Shown here: one piece after another, positions 41,500 through 51,408 of the stretch
Numbering within the stretch: position 1 is the stretch's first letter
Layout of the letters: the number at the start of each line of letters is the position of its first letter
NCBI GenBank assembly: GCA_947471745.1
Contig: CANJKZ010000008.1
Coordinates: 2,954,001 to 3,018,000 of the forward strand
Reading direction: 5' to 3'
Origin: Closterium sp. Naga37s-1
Taxonomy: Eukaryota; Streptophyta; Zygnematophyceae; Desmidiales; Closteriaceae
DNA length: 64,000 nt
The notes under the pieces: model-generated
Seen by the model: the letters and a program-made list of their open reading frames with translations, nothing else
What the model was told of the DNA's origin: nothing
Databases searched by the model: none
Program-made: the position numbers and the translations under genes

Positions 41500-41919
41500 C
41501 CATTGCACTTGCCCACTGTACTTGTATCGAATCAAGCAATCTGTTACTCCCTCAACGATGATAGAATATAGTGACTGTTTCCTTTCATTCTTACAGATGT
41601 ACCTTAGTTACAAGCACATGTATGCTTCTAATGATGTCACGTTGTTAGGCATAACCTATCATGAAACAGCAGCCTTGGTTTACATACTAGTAATTAAAAA
41701 AAAAACTGTAACTAGGTATGGAAAATATCGAATCAAAAGGTAATATCGACTCAGAAATGTAACGTCGGAAGCATCTTGTCATGGAGACCTTGCAGGCATC
41801 TGAGCATTCACATTTAGATTGCGCAGTATTGAAGTGCAGTATTAGGTGTACACTGTACAGGGCCCTCCGCTCCGTATTGGTACGCAAGCAGGGAAGGCTA
41901 ACCGCAAGCCCTGTTGATT

Positions 41920-44900
41920 CTATAGCGATGCTGGAGCGGCAATGTCAAAGCACGGAAACCAGTAGCGCCGGTGGCCATCAGGATCGCCATCGTCCACCAT
42001 GGCTATGCCCTCCTGCATGGGGGGGAAGCATGGGAAGAAAGAAACGGGGAAGAGGAAAAGACGAAGCATGTCAAAGCATGGAAACCAGTAGCGCCGGTGG
42101 CCATCAGGATCGCCATCGTCCACCATGGCTATGCCCTCCTGGATGGGAGAAGAGCATGGGAAGAGCATGGGGAGTGAATGGGGAGCGAATGGGGAGAGAA
42201 TGCGGAGAGGGAAAACGGGAAGACGAATAGAGGCAGAGGGAAAAGGGGGCGACTGAGAAAACGGGAGCTCGTAGCACATGTGCAAGTGCAGATGGTGCTA
42301 CAGTGCACATCCATGGTGCTACAGTGCACAGCCATGGTGCTACAGAGGACTTGGTTGATCAGCTACTAGGTGCGGATTAAGTTAATCAAAAGTTGGTCAC
42401 AACACACAAGAGACAACTAGCTACCAGTGTCTCGCATTCTCCCTCAGTCGCCCTGCATTCTCCCTCAGTCGCCCTGCATTCTCCCTCAGTCGCCCTGCAT
42501 TCTCCCTCAGTCGCTCTGTATGAAGCAGCTAGTGCTACATACAGAGCCATATAGTGCTAGTGCTAGAGCCATTCACAAAACGCGGTCACCTTGAGCAGGG
42601 CGTCAAGAGCATCGTTGATTCGGCCGGGCTGCCATGACGTGGCCGAGAGAATGTCAGCGATGCTCACACACCCACGCGCCTGTCAGAAGGAGGGCAGGGG
42701 AGGAGGTAGTCGTACAAACGCAAGGGAGGAATTGTCCGACCCACGATGTACTGACTGCAATGACCCAAGTACAGAACTCAACAAGTAGACGACTCTGCAA
42801 CCCTGCAAGTCAACAACCCAACACTCCAACCACGCAACAATGCAACAGCAGGCTCATCCGAGGAGATTCCCCTGAGTCAATTCACCACAGCGATACACCT
42901 GAAGCTCATCACCTGAGCCCATTCACCTGAGACTATTTACCTGAACTGATTCATCCGAGCCTAAACAACCAAGTCTAGCATTTTTTAAGCCTATTTACCC
43001 GCACCACGTCAAATCAAACGCACCACATCACCTGCTCCACAACACATGTGCCACGTCACATGAACCACATCACCTGCGCCACGTCACCTGCACCACATCA
43101 CCTGTGCCACGTCACATGAGCCACGTCACCTGCGCGAGGCGGAGGATGTCGTTCTGGTCAGTGCTGAGCTCTCGAGGAAGCGAGCGCACCACGTGTGTCG
43201 CCCCCACCTTCTCCACCGCAAACCCTCCTCCTAGGGACTGCCGATGACAGCCGTTGTGAGGACGAGGAAGGATGACAAGGGCAGAGGTGGAATGGTTTGA
43301 ATTACGGGAGTGAGGGTGATGGTTGCGGCAAAGCGTAAACACATGAGTTGCACAAGCTGGCCGTTGCACAAGCTGGCCGTTGCAACAATGCCGACTTTCC
43401 GACACACTCGAGGCGCGCCGAGTCCCGTCACACCTTGATGGTGGCGCGGGCGAGGGCGTGACACAACTTGAATCCGACCTGGGGCTCCATTGGACTCACC
43501 TTGATGGTGGCGAGGGCGCGCATGCAGTCGTCATGTGAGAGCGCGCCCAGAGGCATGCGGCGCCTGCCCGCCACGAGGCGCCGCAGCTCCTCCAGATTGA
43601 TCATCCCCCCGTTGTCCGCCCTCGTTGCCATGCACGTCTCTATCAGCTGCACTCCTGGGGAGGGGAGGAAAAGGGGATGGGGGAGGGGGAGGGGGAGAGA
43701 GAGAGGGGAGGGCGGGCGTCATGGAATGGCATGGACTATGGCATGGCATGGACCATGGCATGGCATGGCATGGCATGGCATGGCATGGCATGGCATGGCA
43801 TGGCATGGCAGCAGCCCCCTGTTTGTCCACCCTCGTTGCCATGCACGTCTCTACCAGCTGTACGCCTGGTGGGGGAAGGTAAAGGGAATGGGAAGGGGGA
43901 GGGTAAGGGGAATGGGGAGGGGCACACGCCGGGTTTTTGAGGCGAGGGGGGTTTTGAGGCAAGCGGCTTTTTTAGTAGACTCAAGAAGTGCCTCACCGAG
44001 CTCGTAGTAGAAGTCACCGAAGCCCAGCAGCTCGTTCCAGAAGCCCTTGTTGGAGGCCAGGGGGGTGTTAGAGTCGACTCAAGAGTTGCCTCACGAGTTC
44101 AAATAACTTTCGAGGATTCTCAAAAGTGATCGCCTCACCTAGCTCGTAGTAGAAGTCACCGAAGCCCAGCAGCTCGTTCCAAAAGCCCTTGTTGGAGGCG
44201 AGGGGGTCCACCCCACACTGCGCACACATGGCGTGGAACTGCGCCCTGAACGCCGGGTTGCTGCGGATATCGCTCTGGCAGGAGGGGAGGATGAGGGGCA
44301 GAGCGGAGCATGGGGAGAGGGGAGAGAGGAACATGGCGAGGGGGTCCACCCCACACTGCGCACACATGGCGTGGAACTGCGCCCTGAACGCCGGGTTGCT
44401 GCGGATATCGCTCTGGCAGGAGGGGAGGATGAGGGGCAGAGCGGAGCATGGGGAGAGGGGAGAGAGGAACATGGCGAGGGGGTCCACCCCACACTGCGCA
44501 CACATGGCGTGGAACTGCGCCCTGAACGCTGGATTGCTGCGGATGTCGCTCTGGCACGTGGAAGAGGGGGCGGAAGAGGTGGGGTGGGCAGGAGAAGAGT
44601 GGAGCAAGGTGTGAGGGCACTGCGCACACATGGCATGGAACTGCTCCCTGAACGCCGGGTTGATGCGGATATCACTCTGACAGGAAGGGAGGATGGGGGG
44701 AATGGGTGGGAGCAGAGCGGAGCATGGCGCGGGATGGGGCAAGAGGGAAGAGCAGCACATGACGTGGCATTGCGCCCATTAGTCAAGCAGCATGGTGTGG
44801 CAACAAACTGCATTCTCGGCAACGCGCATTGTGCTTCTTAACCTAACTTGCAGCTCATCATGCACAATGATGAGCACAATGCACGTTGTGCGAGACCTGC

Positions 44901-45535
44901 CCTGGGAATCATGCAGCTCCCAGGGCAGGGGCCACCTACCTTGTGCTTCCGAAGCAATGAGTGATGGCACCACCACACGCACCTTGTGCTTTTGAGCGAA
45001 CTTCATGAGGAAGCCTCTGAACGTCTCCAGCTGCTGAGGGGGGCCTGTCTGCCCCCCTCACTGCTGTCGCCGTCTGCAGCCCCGCCACACAGGGCAGGCA
45101 CCACCAGGCACCACACCACCCACCTTGTGCTTTTGAGCGAATTCCATGAGGAAACCGCGAAAGGTCTCAAGCTGTTGGCGCAGCGACTCCTGGCGCTGCT
45201 TCGCCACATCCTCCCCCAGCGACCAGTACTGCCCCCTCACTGCTGCTGAGACGTCTCAAGACGCGCCCCAGCAGCACGCACCTTGTGCTTTTGAGCAAAG
45301 TCTGTGAGAAAGCCGTTTGAGTCGACTCAAAAGTCACCTGAGACGTCTCAAGACGCGCCCCAGCAGCACGCACCTTGTGCTTTTGAGCAAAGTCTGTGAG
45401 GAAGCCTTGGAAGGTGTCGAGTTGCTGCCGCAGCGACTCCTGGCGCTGCTTCGCCACATCCTCCCCCAGCGTCCGGTACTGCCCCCTCACTGCTGCTGCT
45501 GTCTGCAGCCCCGCCACCCCCGGCCGCCGCCTCAT
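41920..45535 (-). CDS. VPS22: ESCRT-II subunit VPS22/SNF8, six exons with reduplicated exon edges
   Basis: Exons on the minus strand are 45535-45374, 44274-44139, 43654-43500, 43237-43130, 42679-42590 and 42012-41920, with GT-AG borders and consistent phases, giving 247 aa (plant VPS22 has about 250). The product starts [20 protein letters not shown]. It continues with [88 protein letters not shown] and ends [17 protein letters not shown], matching SNF8/VPS22 in order over the full length. ESCRT-II acts at endosomes in sorting ubiquitinated cargo into multivesicular bodies; VPS22 forms the core with two winged-helix domains. The introns contain extra partial copies of exons 1, 2, 3, 4 and 6, some in frame, so alternative acceptors could add repeated peptide. 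Confidence 0.93.
42013..42138 (-). repeat. In-frame 126-bp duplication of VPS22 exon 6
   Basis: The last exon ([23 protein letters not shown]) is present twice, each copy after its own acceptor (CATCCAG at 42139 and CATGCAG at 42013). The copies are 126 bases apart (42 codons), and the frame is open through both. Use of the upstream acceptor alone would add 42 residues to the C-terminus. Confidence 0.9.
42428..42512. repeat. 21-bp tandem repeat in VPS22 intron 5
   Basis: GCATTCTCCCTCAGTCGCCCT is repeated four times, the last copy with one change. On the transcribed strand it is AGGGCGACTGAGGGAGAATGC. Confidence 0.85.
42860..43129 (-). repeat. Splice-donor-like degenerate array in VPS22 intron 4
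   Basis: Directly after the exon 4 donor (GCGCAG/GTGACGTGG) the transcribed strand repeats a roughly 15-bp unit close to GTGCAGGTGACGTGG (also GCGCAGGTGATGTGG, CACAGGTGATGTGG). Further on come CTCAGGTGAAT-type units. Many copies contain CAGGTGA, a possible donor. Confidence 0.75.
43730..43810. repeat. GGCAT pentanucleotide array
   Basis: About thirteen copies of GGCAT (ATGGCATGGC), partly interrupted, lie in VPS22 intron 2 between a partial exon 3 copy and the true exon 3. Confidence 0.9.
43800..43866 (-). repeat. Partial copy of VPS22 exon 3 start
   Basis: After an acceptor-like CCCACCAG the strand codes for [15 protein letters not shown], a diverged copy of the first residues of exon 3 ([15 protein letters not shown]). 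It then runs into the GGCAT pentanucleotide array (43730-43808). Confidence 0.8.
43997..44061 (-). repeat. Partial copy of VPS22 exon 2, 3' half
   Basis: It codes for [21 protein letters not shown] and ends at a donor (CTCG/GTGAGGC). It repeats the second half of exon 2 downstream of the real one. No acceptor is visible before it. TTAGAGTCGACTCAAGAG separates it from the real exon. Confidence 0.85.
44333..44676 (-). repeat. In-frame tandem array of VPS22 exon 2, 5' half
   Basis: Upstream of the true exon 2 (start 44274) three further acceptor-plus-exon starts lie at 44412, 44550 and 44676. The spacings are 138, 138 and 126 bases, all multiples of three. Each codes for [20 protein letters not shown] or a close variant and is preceded by a CAG acceptor. 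The frame is open through all four copies; the spacer reads [20 protein letters not shown], a translated pyrimidine tract. Confidence 0.92.
44935..45320 (-). repeat. Partial copies of VPS22 exon 1 in intron 1
   Basis: Exon 1 ends ...DFAQKHK/GTGCGTG. Copies of this 3' end, each with a donor, are present at 45282-45315, 45124-45248 (long, with [20 protein letters not shown]) and 44983-45075. A minimal AGCACAAG/GTAGG copy lies at about 44940. They lie in intron 1 and have no obvious acceptors. Confidence 0.85.
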
Positions 45536-45729
45536 GCCGCCCACACGCCTCTTGTACCGCCCACACGCCTCTCGTGCCGCCCACAACAAGCTTCCTGTGC
45601 AACCCACGTAGATTCTCTCACCACTCAGCTTCTAACCTGCTCGGCACACTTGCCTCCACTCGCGCCTACTTTCACTGCTTTCCCTCGCAGCAGCCCATCT
45701 GCTTCTCCCGACCGCTTTCTCTGCTCAGA

Positions 45730-45825
45730 GCTCGCTGGGAGAAGCCAGGGGAGCGATTTTTGAGTCGACTCAAGAAGAGCTTATGCTGGCTTCAGAGCTC
45801 ACTGGGAGAAGCCAGGGGAGCGTCG
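45730..45825. repeat. Direct repeat flanking a TTGAGTCGACTCAA palindrome
   Basis: AGCTCGCTGGGAGAAGCCAG (from 45729) and AGCTCACTGGGAGAAGCCAG (from 45797) flank a filler containing TTTGAGTCGACTCAAGAAG (45759-45777). It lies upstream of VPS22. Confidence 0.8.
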
Positions 45826-45829
45826 CTCG

Positions 45830-47533
45830 CTGCAGCTTCCTACCCTCCGCTGCTGCTGACGAATGGTGCGCAGGAATGAAAATTCAAGCACGCAGGAAGA
45901 GGGAATGGGGAAACGCGAGATAAGCAGGGAGAATATAGAGAGAAATCAGAGGGGAAAAGTGGCTAAACAAAGGGGGGACAGAGGGAAAGCAGGGGAGGAA
46001 AAGAGGGTAAGCCAGGGGGGAACGGATGACAAGGAGAGGGGAAACAGCAGGCAAATAAGGAAGCAATAGAGTGTAAACAGGGGGGTAACAGAGGGTAACC
46101 ATTCCTTTCCCCCCCGCCTTACCCCCCCTTCATCTCCATCCTTTGGCCGCACATCCCCACCTCCCCCACACAACCCCACCCACACCCCCTGCTTGAATTC
46201 ACTCCCATCCTTCTGCCTCCCGTTCCCTCCCCCCTCTGCCCTATCGCCGTCCACACTCATCCATCACAGTCCCTTCCACCGTTCATTCACCCCTTCCCAC
46301 CTTAAATGCGCGCCGCGCATTCACACCCCCCATTTCTTGCGTACCTCATTCCTATCCCGTTCTCCATTCATTCCCATCTTTCCCAGACGCAACCCCTTCA
46401 TTTCGTTCCCACCCCCAATTTCTCGTCCTTCACACCCTTCCGTCGCATGCCTTTTCACCGTTCGTTCCACCCTCCACCTTTCAATCCGCTCCGCGGCTAC
46501 CTTCCCGCCCTCGACGCTCCGTGCCTTCCCTGTATTCGCGCCGCTCATTTCATTCTCCTATCCGCACGGAGCATCGAGGGCGGATAGGATGCTCCTATCC
46601 GCGCACGACGCCATGCGTGTCCACTCGTCCCCATCCTCCCGTGCCATGCACTCGCACCAATCTTCCCATGACTGGTCAGGGCCCTGCCTTCGTAACTTGA
46701 TCCGCGATAACCTAATACACCATCGCTTCTCACAAATAACCTGTTGCCGCCTACCTGAGTCACTTTTTTAGTCACCCTTGACAGACTGAAGCATCACCTG
46801 CAGCCACTTTCTCTGCCTCGTGTCCTCTCCCAAGTCGCCTGTACCTAGGTGCCGTCGTCTAAAAGGCGTCCGACGTCTAGAGTCTAAACTCCAGAGTTTA
46901 GAGTCTAAACTCTGAGGTCGTATCTACGTGTTTAGGGTCAAAACTAGGTGTCCAGGGTCATACATGGGTGTCTAGGATCGTATCTACATCGCACCTCACG
47001 GTTCATGTTCCAGCAATTTTTTCAATTTGCCCGCTTTTTCCGAGCTGGTCTGATAACCCGCTGTTCAGTGATTCTCATGTTACCAGCTGCGAAAGCAGGC
47101 TGTGGATGTGGCTCGTCAAATGTTCAGAGTTACCAGAATTTGAAGTTCGTATGGGCTGAAGAGCGACATTGCTCTCTTTTATACGCCTTACAGCCAATGA
47201 CGAATGCTGCAAAGCTCCAATAATCGTTGAACGTCGCGCCTCACCAGAATGGTTCCCCTGGAATTTTTTTCCCAGCAAATACCATAAACCGGCGAAACAA
47301 TGTCGCATTTCGACAACTATCCCTCGCCAACCACTCTTTGACCCACGACTTCCGTTACAAATGGTTTTCGCTTCCGTCGCCACGCAGTGAGTTGGCCAAG
47401 GGGACAACATTATTGGTATTCCAAAGCACCACCCCAAATTGGGGCGGAAATCGCAATGGCGACTCGAAGCCGCACTTTACGCTGAACCCCCAGCGCAGGG
47501 TCCCAACTCCTGAATCACTCCCACTCCCGCAAC
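45830..47533. other. Long intergenic region between VPS22 and expansin
   Basis: The upstream regions of the two divergent genes lie here. Pyrimidine-rich stretches (46090-46450) give long ORFs without domains. A foldback is present at 46505-46583: CCGCCCTCGACGCTCCGTGC and its inverted copy with one mismatch, loop about 40 bases. I see no gene. Confidence 0.5.
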
Positions 47534-47540
47534 TATATAA
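47534..47540 (+). promoter_or_regulatory. TATA box of the expansin gene
   Basis: CAACTATATAAATCTCC lies 131 bases upstream of the ATG. Transcription would start near 47565 and give a leader of about 100 bases. Confidence 0.75.
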
Positions 47541-47664
47541 ATCTCCTGCTTCTTCACCCCATCATCATCGAACTCGATCACTGCCATCCAAGCATTCACT
47601 CTCTGATATTCAAGTTCACCTTTTCAAATTTGATTTCACATTTTTTAGCTGCTCCTTTTTCCCG

Positions 47665-48369
47665 ATGGCTCGCGTTTCCAAGGTCGCCAGCCTGCTGTGC
47701 GTGGGAATCGTCCTGCTCGGTGCTTTCGCCCTCACACCTGCCGACGCAGTCCAGGCTAACTCCGCCGACCTGAGCGGCGAAGGCACGTGCTACCGCGACT
47801 TCCAAGGTCGCTTCCGCGACAGCCCTTATTTCGGCCTGGTCGCGCAGGTGCCTGCGGGCAAGTTCGCCAACAGCAAGGGCTGCGGAACGTGCTACGAAGT
47901 TTCCTGCACGGGCCGCGCATGCAAGGGCGGCTCCGTGACGGTGCGCGCGATCGGGCAGGCCGGCGAGAACTTCAACCTCGACACTCCCGCGTGGAACAAA
48001 CTCGTCGGCGGCCAGGGCGGGCAAGTGGAGGTCACATACGATGCCGTTGATTGCCCGAGCAGCGGCGGAATGGCGGTTCGACTTCTGCCCGATGCGAACC
48101 AGTACAATTTCGCCCTTCAGATCTTCGGAGCGGCGAGGCGCGGAGGATTGGAGAAGGTGGAGATATCGAAGGACGGAAAGGACTGGAAGAGCATGACGAA
48201 CAACGGATGGGGCGCCACGTGGGTGCTGAATCCCGCCACTGGCGTCGTGGATTCGGGGCGCGCGGTGAGCGTGCGCGTGACGGGTGGCGGGAAGCAGGTG
48301 GTGATGGACGGCGTGATTCCGAGCAAGTGGCGCGGCGGGGAGATCTACAAGAGCAGCAAAAACTTTTAA
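47665..48369 (+). CDS. Expansin-type secreted wall protein (234 aa), catalytic HFD motif not conserved
   Basis: I start at the ATG 47665, which gives a signal peptide (MARVSKVASLLCVGIVLLGA, cleavage near residue 30). An upstream in-frame extension to 47227 lies in the promoter and is rejected. Residues 38-130 form the double-psi beta-barrel (GEGTCYRDFQGRF, CGTCYEVSCTGRACKGGSVT, VEVTYDAVDC). Residues 133-234 form the C-terminal CBM63-like domain (GGMAVRLLPDANQYNFAL, WKSMTNNGWGATW, VVMDGVIPSKW). Expansins loosen cell walls without hydrolysis. The usual His-Phe-Asp motif is NFN (102-104), as in a protein lacking the essential Asp. It is a single exon. The closest subfamily is not clear. Confidence 0.88.
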   Translation: MARVSKVASLLCVGIVLLGAFALTPADAVQANSADLSGEGTCYRDFQGRFRDSPYFGLVAQVPAGKFANSKGCGTCYEVSCTGRACKGGSVTVRAIGQAGENFNLDTPAWNKLVGGQGGQVEVTYDAVDCPSSGGMAVRLLPDANQYNFALQIFGAARRGGLEKVEISKDGKDWKSMTNNGWGATWVLNPATGVVDSGRAVSVRVTGGGKQVVMDGVIPSKWRGGEIYKSSKNF

Positions 48370-48504
48370 AAGTTGTGGCGAGATGGGTTGCACGAGGCGC
48401 GATAGTTGCTGCTAGTAGCGGGATGCGCTGTAACGAGGTGGTGTGGCACACGAGAGTGCTTGCAATAAGGCAGCTACCGTGACATGGTGGTGTGCAGGCC
48501 AGTG

Positions 48505-48510
48505 AATAAA
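48505..48510 (+). terminator. Probable polyadenylation signal of the expansin gene
   Basis: AATAAA (GTGAATAAAAAGCC) lies 136 bases after the expansin stop codon. Confidence 0.5.
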
Positions 48511-49429
48511 AAGCCCGACCAGACTTGATGCAGGCGGGTGGGCATCGTGAGGTTCCATGATGATCTCTGGAAATGCCTTGCGGTGAGATGCAAACGCTAG
48601 GTAGTTAGTGCCACAGTCTCATGCTTTTTGTTTCTTTATTTCAAATAACTTTTATTCCCTTAAGCAACCAGAGGGCTGAGATTGATGATGAGCGGGTCCA
48701 CAACACAAGCAGAAGGAGGAAACGGGTGTGCATCTTCAGCTTTTGAAAGAAACTAGAGGCTTACCATAGTTTCAATGGGCTCTATTACATCCAGGCGTTC
48801 TAACCCCAAAGGATACAAGCTTTACTTGCCGTTCTTACCCTAGTGATGTGAGTGTGTATTGGTTGTTCTTTTGTATTGGTCTATGTGAGAGTGTACACGT
48901 TTCTGTATCAGTAGTTACTGCCTTCCAGCCTCCTATGCATTGCACATCTAACCAAGACGTTACTACACCGCGCAATTAATGCAATTGCATTGCGACAATG
49001 CGCTGGAACACAAGTAATGTGGCACCTTCATACCACGGGTTCCGGTCTCATTGAAGTAGCATCCAACCAACCCCATTCAACGCAGCACTCTAGGGCTTTC
49101 AAACAAGCCGTAGCAGAATCACAAGAGCAAGAGGTCAGAGGCAGTGGATATCCTCGTTGGCTTGCTACATTGCACTCGTAACACTATGTATCCATAGCCT
49201 TCGTCCTTCCGGACCGCACATTCGCTTCCATCCCCTCTCATCAATACGCTGCAGCTGAGTTGCCACGTGGGAAACGGCTCAAGCCGCAACGTCCTCCATG
49301 CTTCGACTCGAGTCAAGAAGGGGGGGGGTCCGACAATCCAGTCGTGGATTTTCACAATGAACGTGCTTTTTTACGAGAACCACGTCACGTCGGACACAGC
49401 GAAGATTTGATACGCCGTGCCGTTACTAA
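48511..49429. other. Intergenic sequence, no gene seen
   Basis: AT-richer spacer after the expansin gene. Short ORFs only, none with a domain. CTTCGACTCGAGTCAAGAAG (49301-49320) resembles the palindromic filler of the VPS22 region. Confidence 0.45.
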
Positions 49430-49870
49430 AAGGACCAACCATGGATTGGTGGCATGTCATCGTCTGCGCCAAGCGAGTACGAGCCACTACCGCAAGGGGA
49501 GAAACCTTTCTGATCTACGATCCCTTGGGCGCCATCATGTTGCGGAGTGAACCACTGCCGCGAGTGGGATGCATGGTGCGCATGTCTACGCGGGAGATTT
49601 CAGCCAATTGCGGCTTCGATTTCAGCGCTTCAAAAGTCGTGTGTGGCAGCTCGGATCGGTCCATGACTACACGAGCCGATTCCAGGTGTTGCGTGAGCAA
49701 GTGGGCTACATGCACGACACGTTACAAATCGACCGCTACAGCAGATGCCTGAAGCCGCAAGTCAATTCTGCTCCTCCGTCTAACCAACTTCAACGACATC
49801 CTAGCGATGGCGGAGAAGCGGAAGCTGATGCGACAGAGGCCGGGGTCTTACAACAACTTTAATCATCATA
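49430..49870 (+). pseudogene. Ty3/gypsy gag relic
   Basis: The translation LRLRFQRFKSRVWQLGSVHD followed by YTSRFQVLREQVGYM and RYSRCLKPQVN matches the retrotransposon gag domain (xxRF...W...GSVxDYxxxF...GLKPEI pattern). The preceding part (TMDWWHVIVCAKRVRATT) lies in another frame, so the gag is frameshifted. No LTR or pol is recognised nearby. This is an old fragment. Confidence 0.65.
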
Positions 49871-50345
49871 CTTGAGGGGCAAACTAGTATGCCACGGTGC
49901 GCACCGTAGTCGCGAATGCCGTCGTCACGCCGTTTTGATGACGCTGTCTTGCGTGCAACTGGCATGGACATTCTCAAAGCGAGTATCTAATGGAGAAAAA
50001 GAGTAAGTGGTTCGAGCAGCGGAAGAAGTACGGGAAGCAGGGAAACGCTGGAAGTCAGTAGCAGTCGCCCCTATACTGACGAGACTCGCAGCTCTCCCGA
50101 CCCAACCGACCCTCATCGAGCGACCATGCCGATTCATGCAGTGAGGTCGTCGTGAAAGGACCGCTCACTCTTGTGGGCTACTGTAAGGACGGAGTAAAAA
50201 ATTCGCAACTCCTTGACTGCCCGTCTCTTGATGATGCTTGTGTGTCACACGTGTAAAGGGAGGGACCAACAAAATAGTAGGAGGGTACTAACAAAATAGT
50301 AGGAGATAGGGGTTAAAGTTGGGAATAGTATCACGCATGGCCTAG
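49871..50345. other. Probable continuation of the gypsy relic
   Basis: No gene is seen. A duplicated AACAAAATAGTAGGAG occurs at about 50270 and 50293. Confidence 0.35.
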
Positions 50346-51214
50346 CTAGACAAGAAAAGGGGCTTGGCAGATGAAATGCTCACCCGATAGTTTTTTTTCT
50401 AATGCTTCTGCCTTGAACAATGCCACTAGGGACTCAAGCCCCTCTAGGCATCGTGCATTTCTCTCTGCTCTGTCTTGTGGCCAGGCATCAGACATGAAGA
50501 GTCGTACTCCTGACAATGAGTCCATATCACCCAACCCCCAATGCTGGTTCGACACGATGTCGGTGCACAGGTCCACGCACCCCTCGTGATGCTCAGGGCC
50601 GCTATATTGCTCCACAGGGTCTCCGTGAAGGGTGAAAGGGAAAGTGGTGGGCCGATCGTCCGTGGCCATGCCCTCCACGGTAACGCCGTGGCTACAACCT
50701 GGGCCATGCCGCTTGAGAACGGGCGAGAGCCTTTGGCTCATGCCATCGGCCGAAGTCGTCCCTACATTCGACGTAGCGGCTGTCGATGTGAGAGGTTGTC
50801 CGCTTGATCTGTGCATGCATAGACACACAAGGTCCAACTAATAAAGGGAAAGGGACATAATTCTGAGTCTGTGTTAGATTGTTAAAGTAGTACGAATCAT
50901 GCAATTGTGAACACCGAGGTCCTGACCTCCCGTTGCTGGAACCTCTTGTTCAAGATGTTCAACTGCTCAAGCATATCAGCCATAAAGTAGAGAACAATAT
51001 GAAACCAGTAGGTAGTGGCAAGATCAAACACATCGGGAATGGCACGGGCCGGACCGTCCAAGAAGCTAAGAGACCGCCCGGATGAGGACATCCACCATAT
51101 CAAAGATTGGCAGGGCTTCTGCTTGCCCTTGGCTGCTGGAGCCTCTCTGCAAAAGATCAGCAACACGGAGGAACAATGTAAAGGGCAAAAAAATACTACA
51201 GAGAATGCACACAT
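50346..51214 (-). pseudogene. hAT-like (ZNF862/KIAA1586-type) transposase relic
   Basis: The minus-strand frame 51214-50897 contains FDLATTYWFHIVLYFMADML followed by EQLNILNKRFQQREV. This resembles the YFFCLHFLADVLxxLNxLNKxFQ block of the hAT-like proteins related to ZNF862. A second frame (50837-50346) with SLSGVRLFMSDAWPQDRAER may be the next part. The frames are separated by stops and contain no complete domain. The assignment rests mainly on one block, so confidence is moderate to low. Confidence 0.4.
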
Positions 51215-51408
51215 GTGGGCGATGCAATGACAAGCGACAAGGTGTGGGACCTTGATTGAAGGTGTACAACCAGGCCTCGATTATATCCCCATCATTACAG
51301 CCACTTCGTCCGTGCTAATGCCGAACATTCGCTGCAGATCGACATCTCACACTAGAAATCACGTGCAGAAAACACCTTATGAGGGGATACACCAGACAGA
51401 GTGAGCAG

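Noticed and set aside
46193..46771. Plus-strand ORF of 192 aa upstream of expansin
   Set aside because: Composition is Ser/Pro/Phe from a pyrimidine-rich stretch, with no domain or conserved motif.
46870..46950. Telomere-like TTTAGGG motif
   Set aside because: It is a single occurrence inside diverged GTCTAGAGTCTAAACTC-type repeats and not an array.
47227..47664. N-terminal extension of the expansin ORF
   Set aside because: It runs through the TATA box and the predicted transcription start. The internal ATG at 47665 gives a normal signal peptide.
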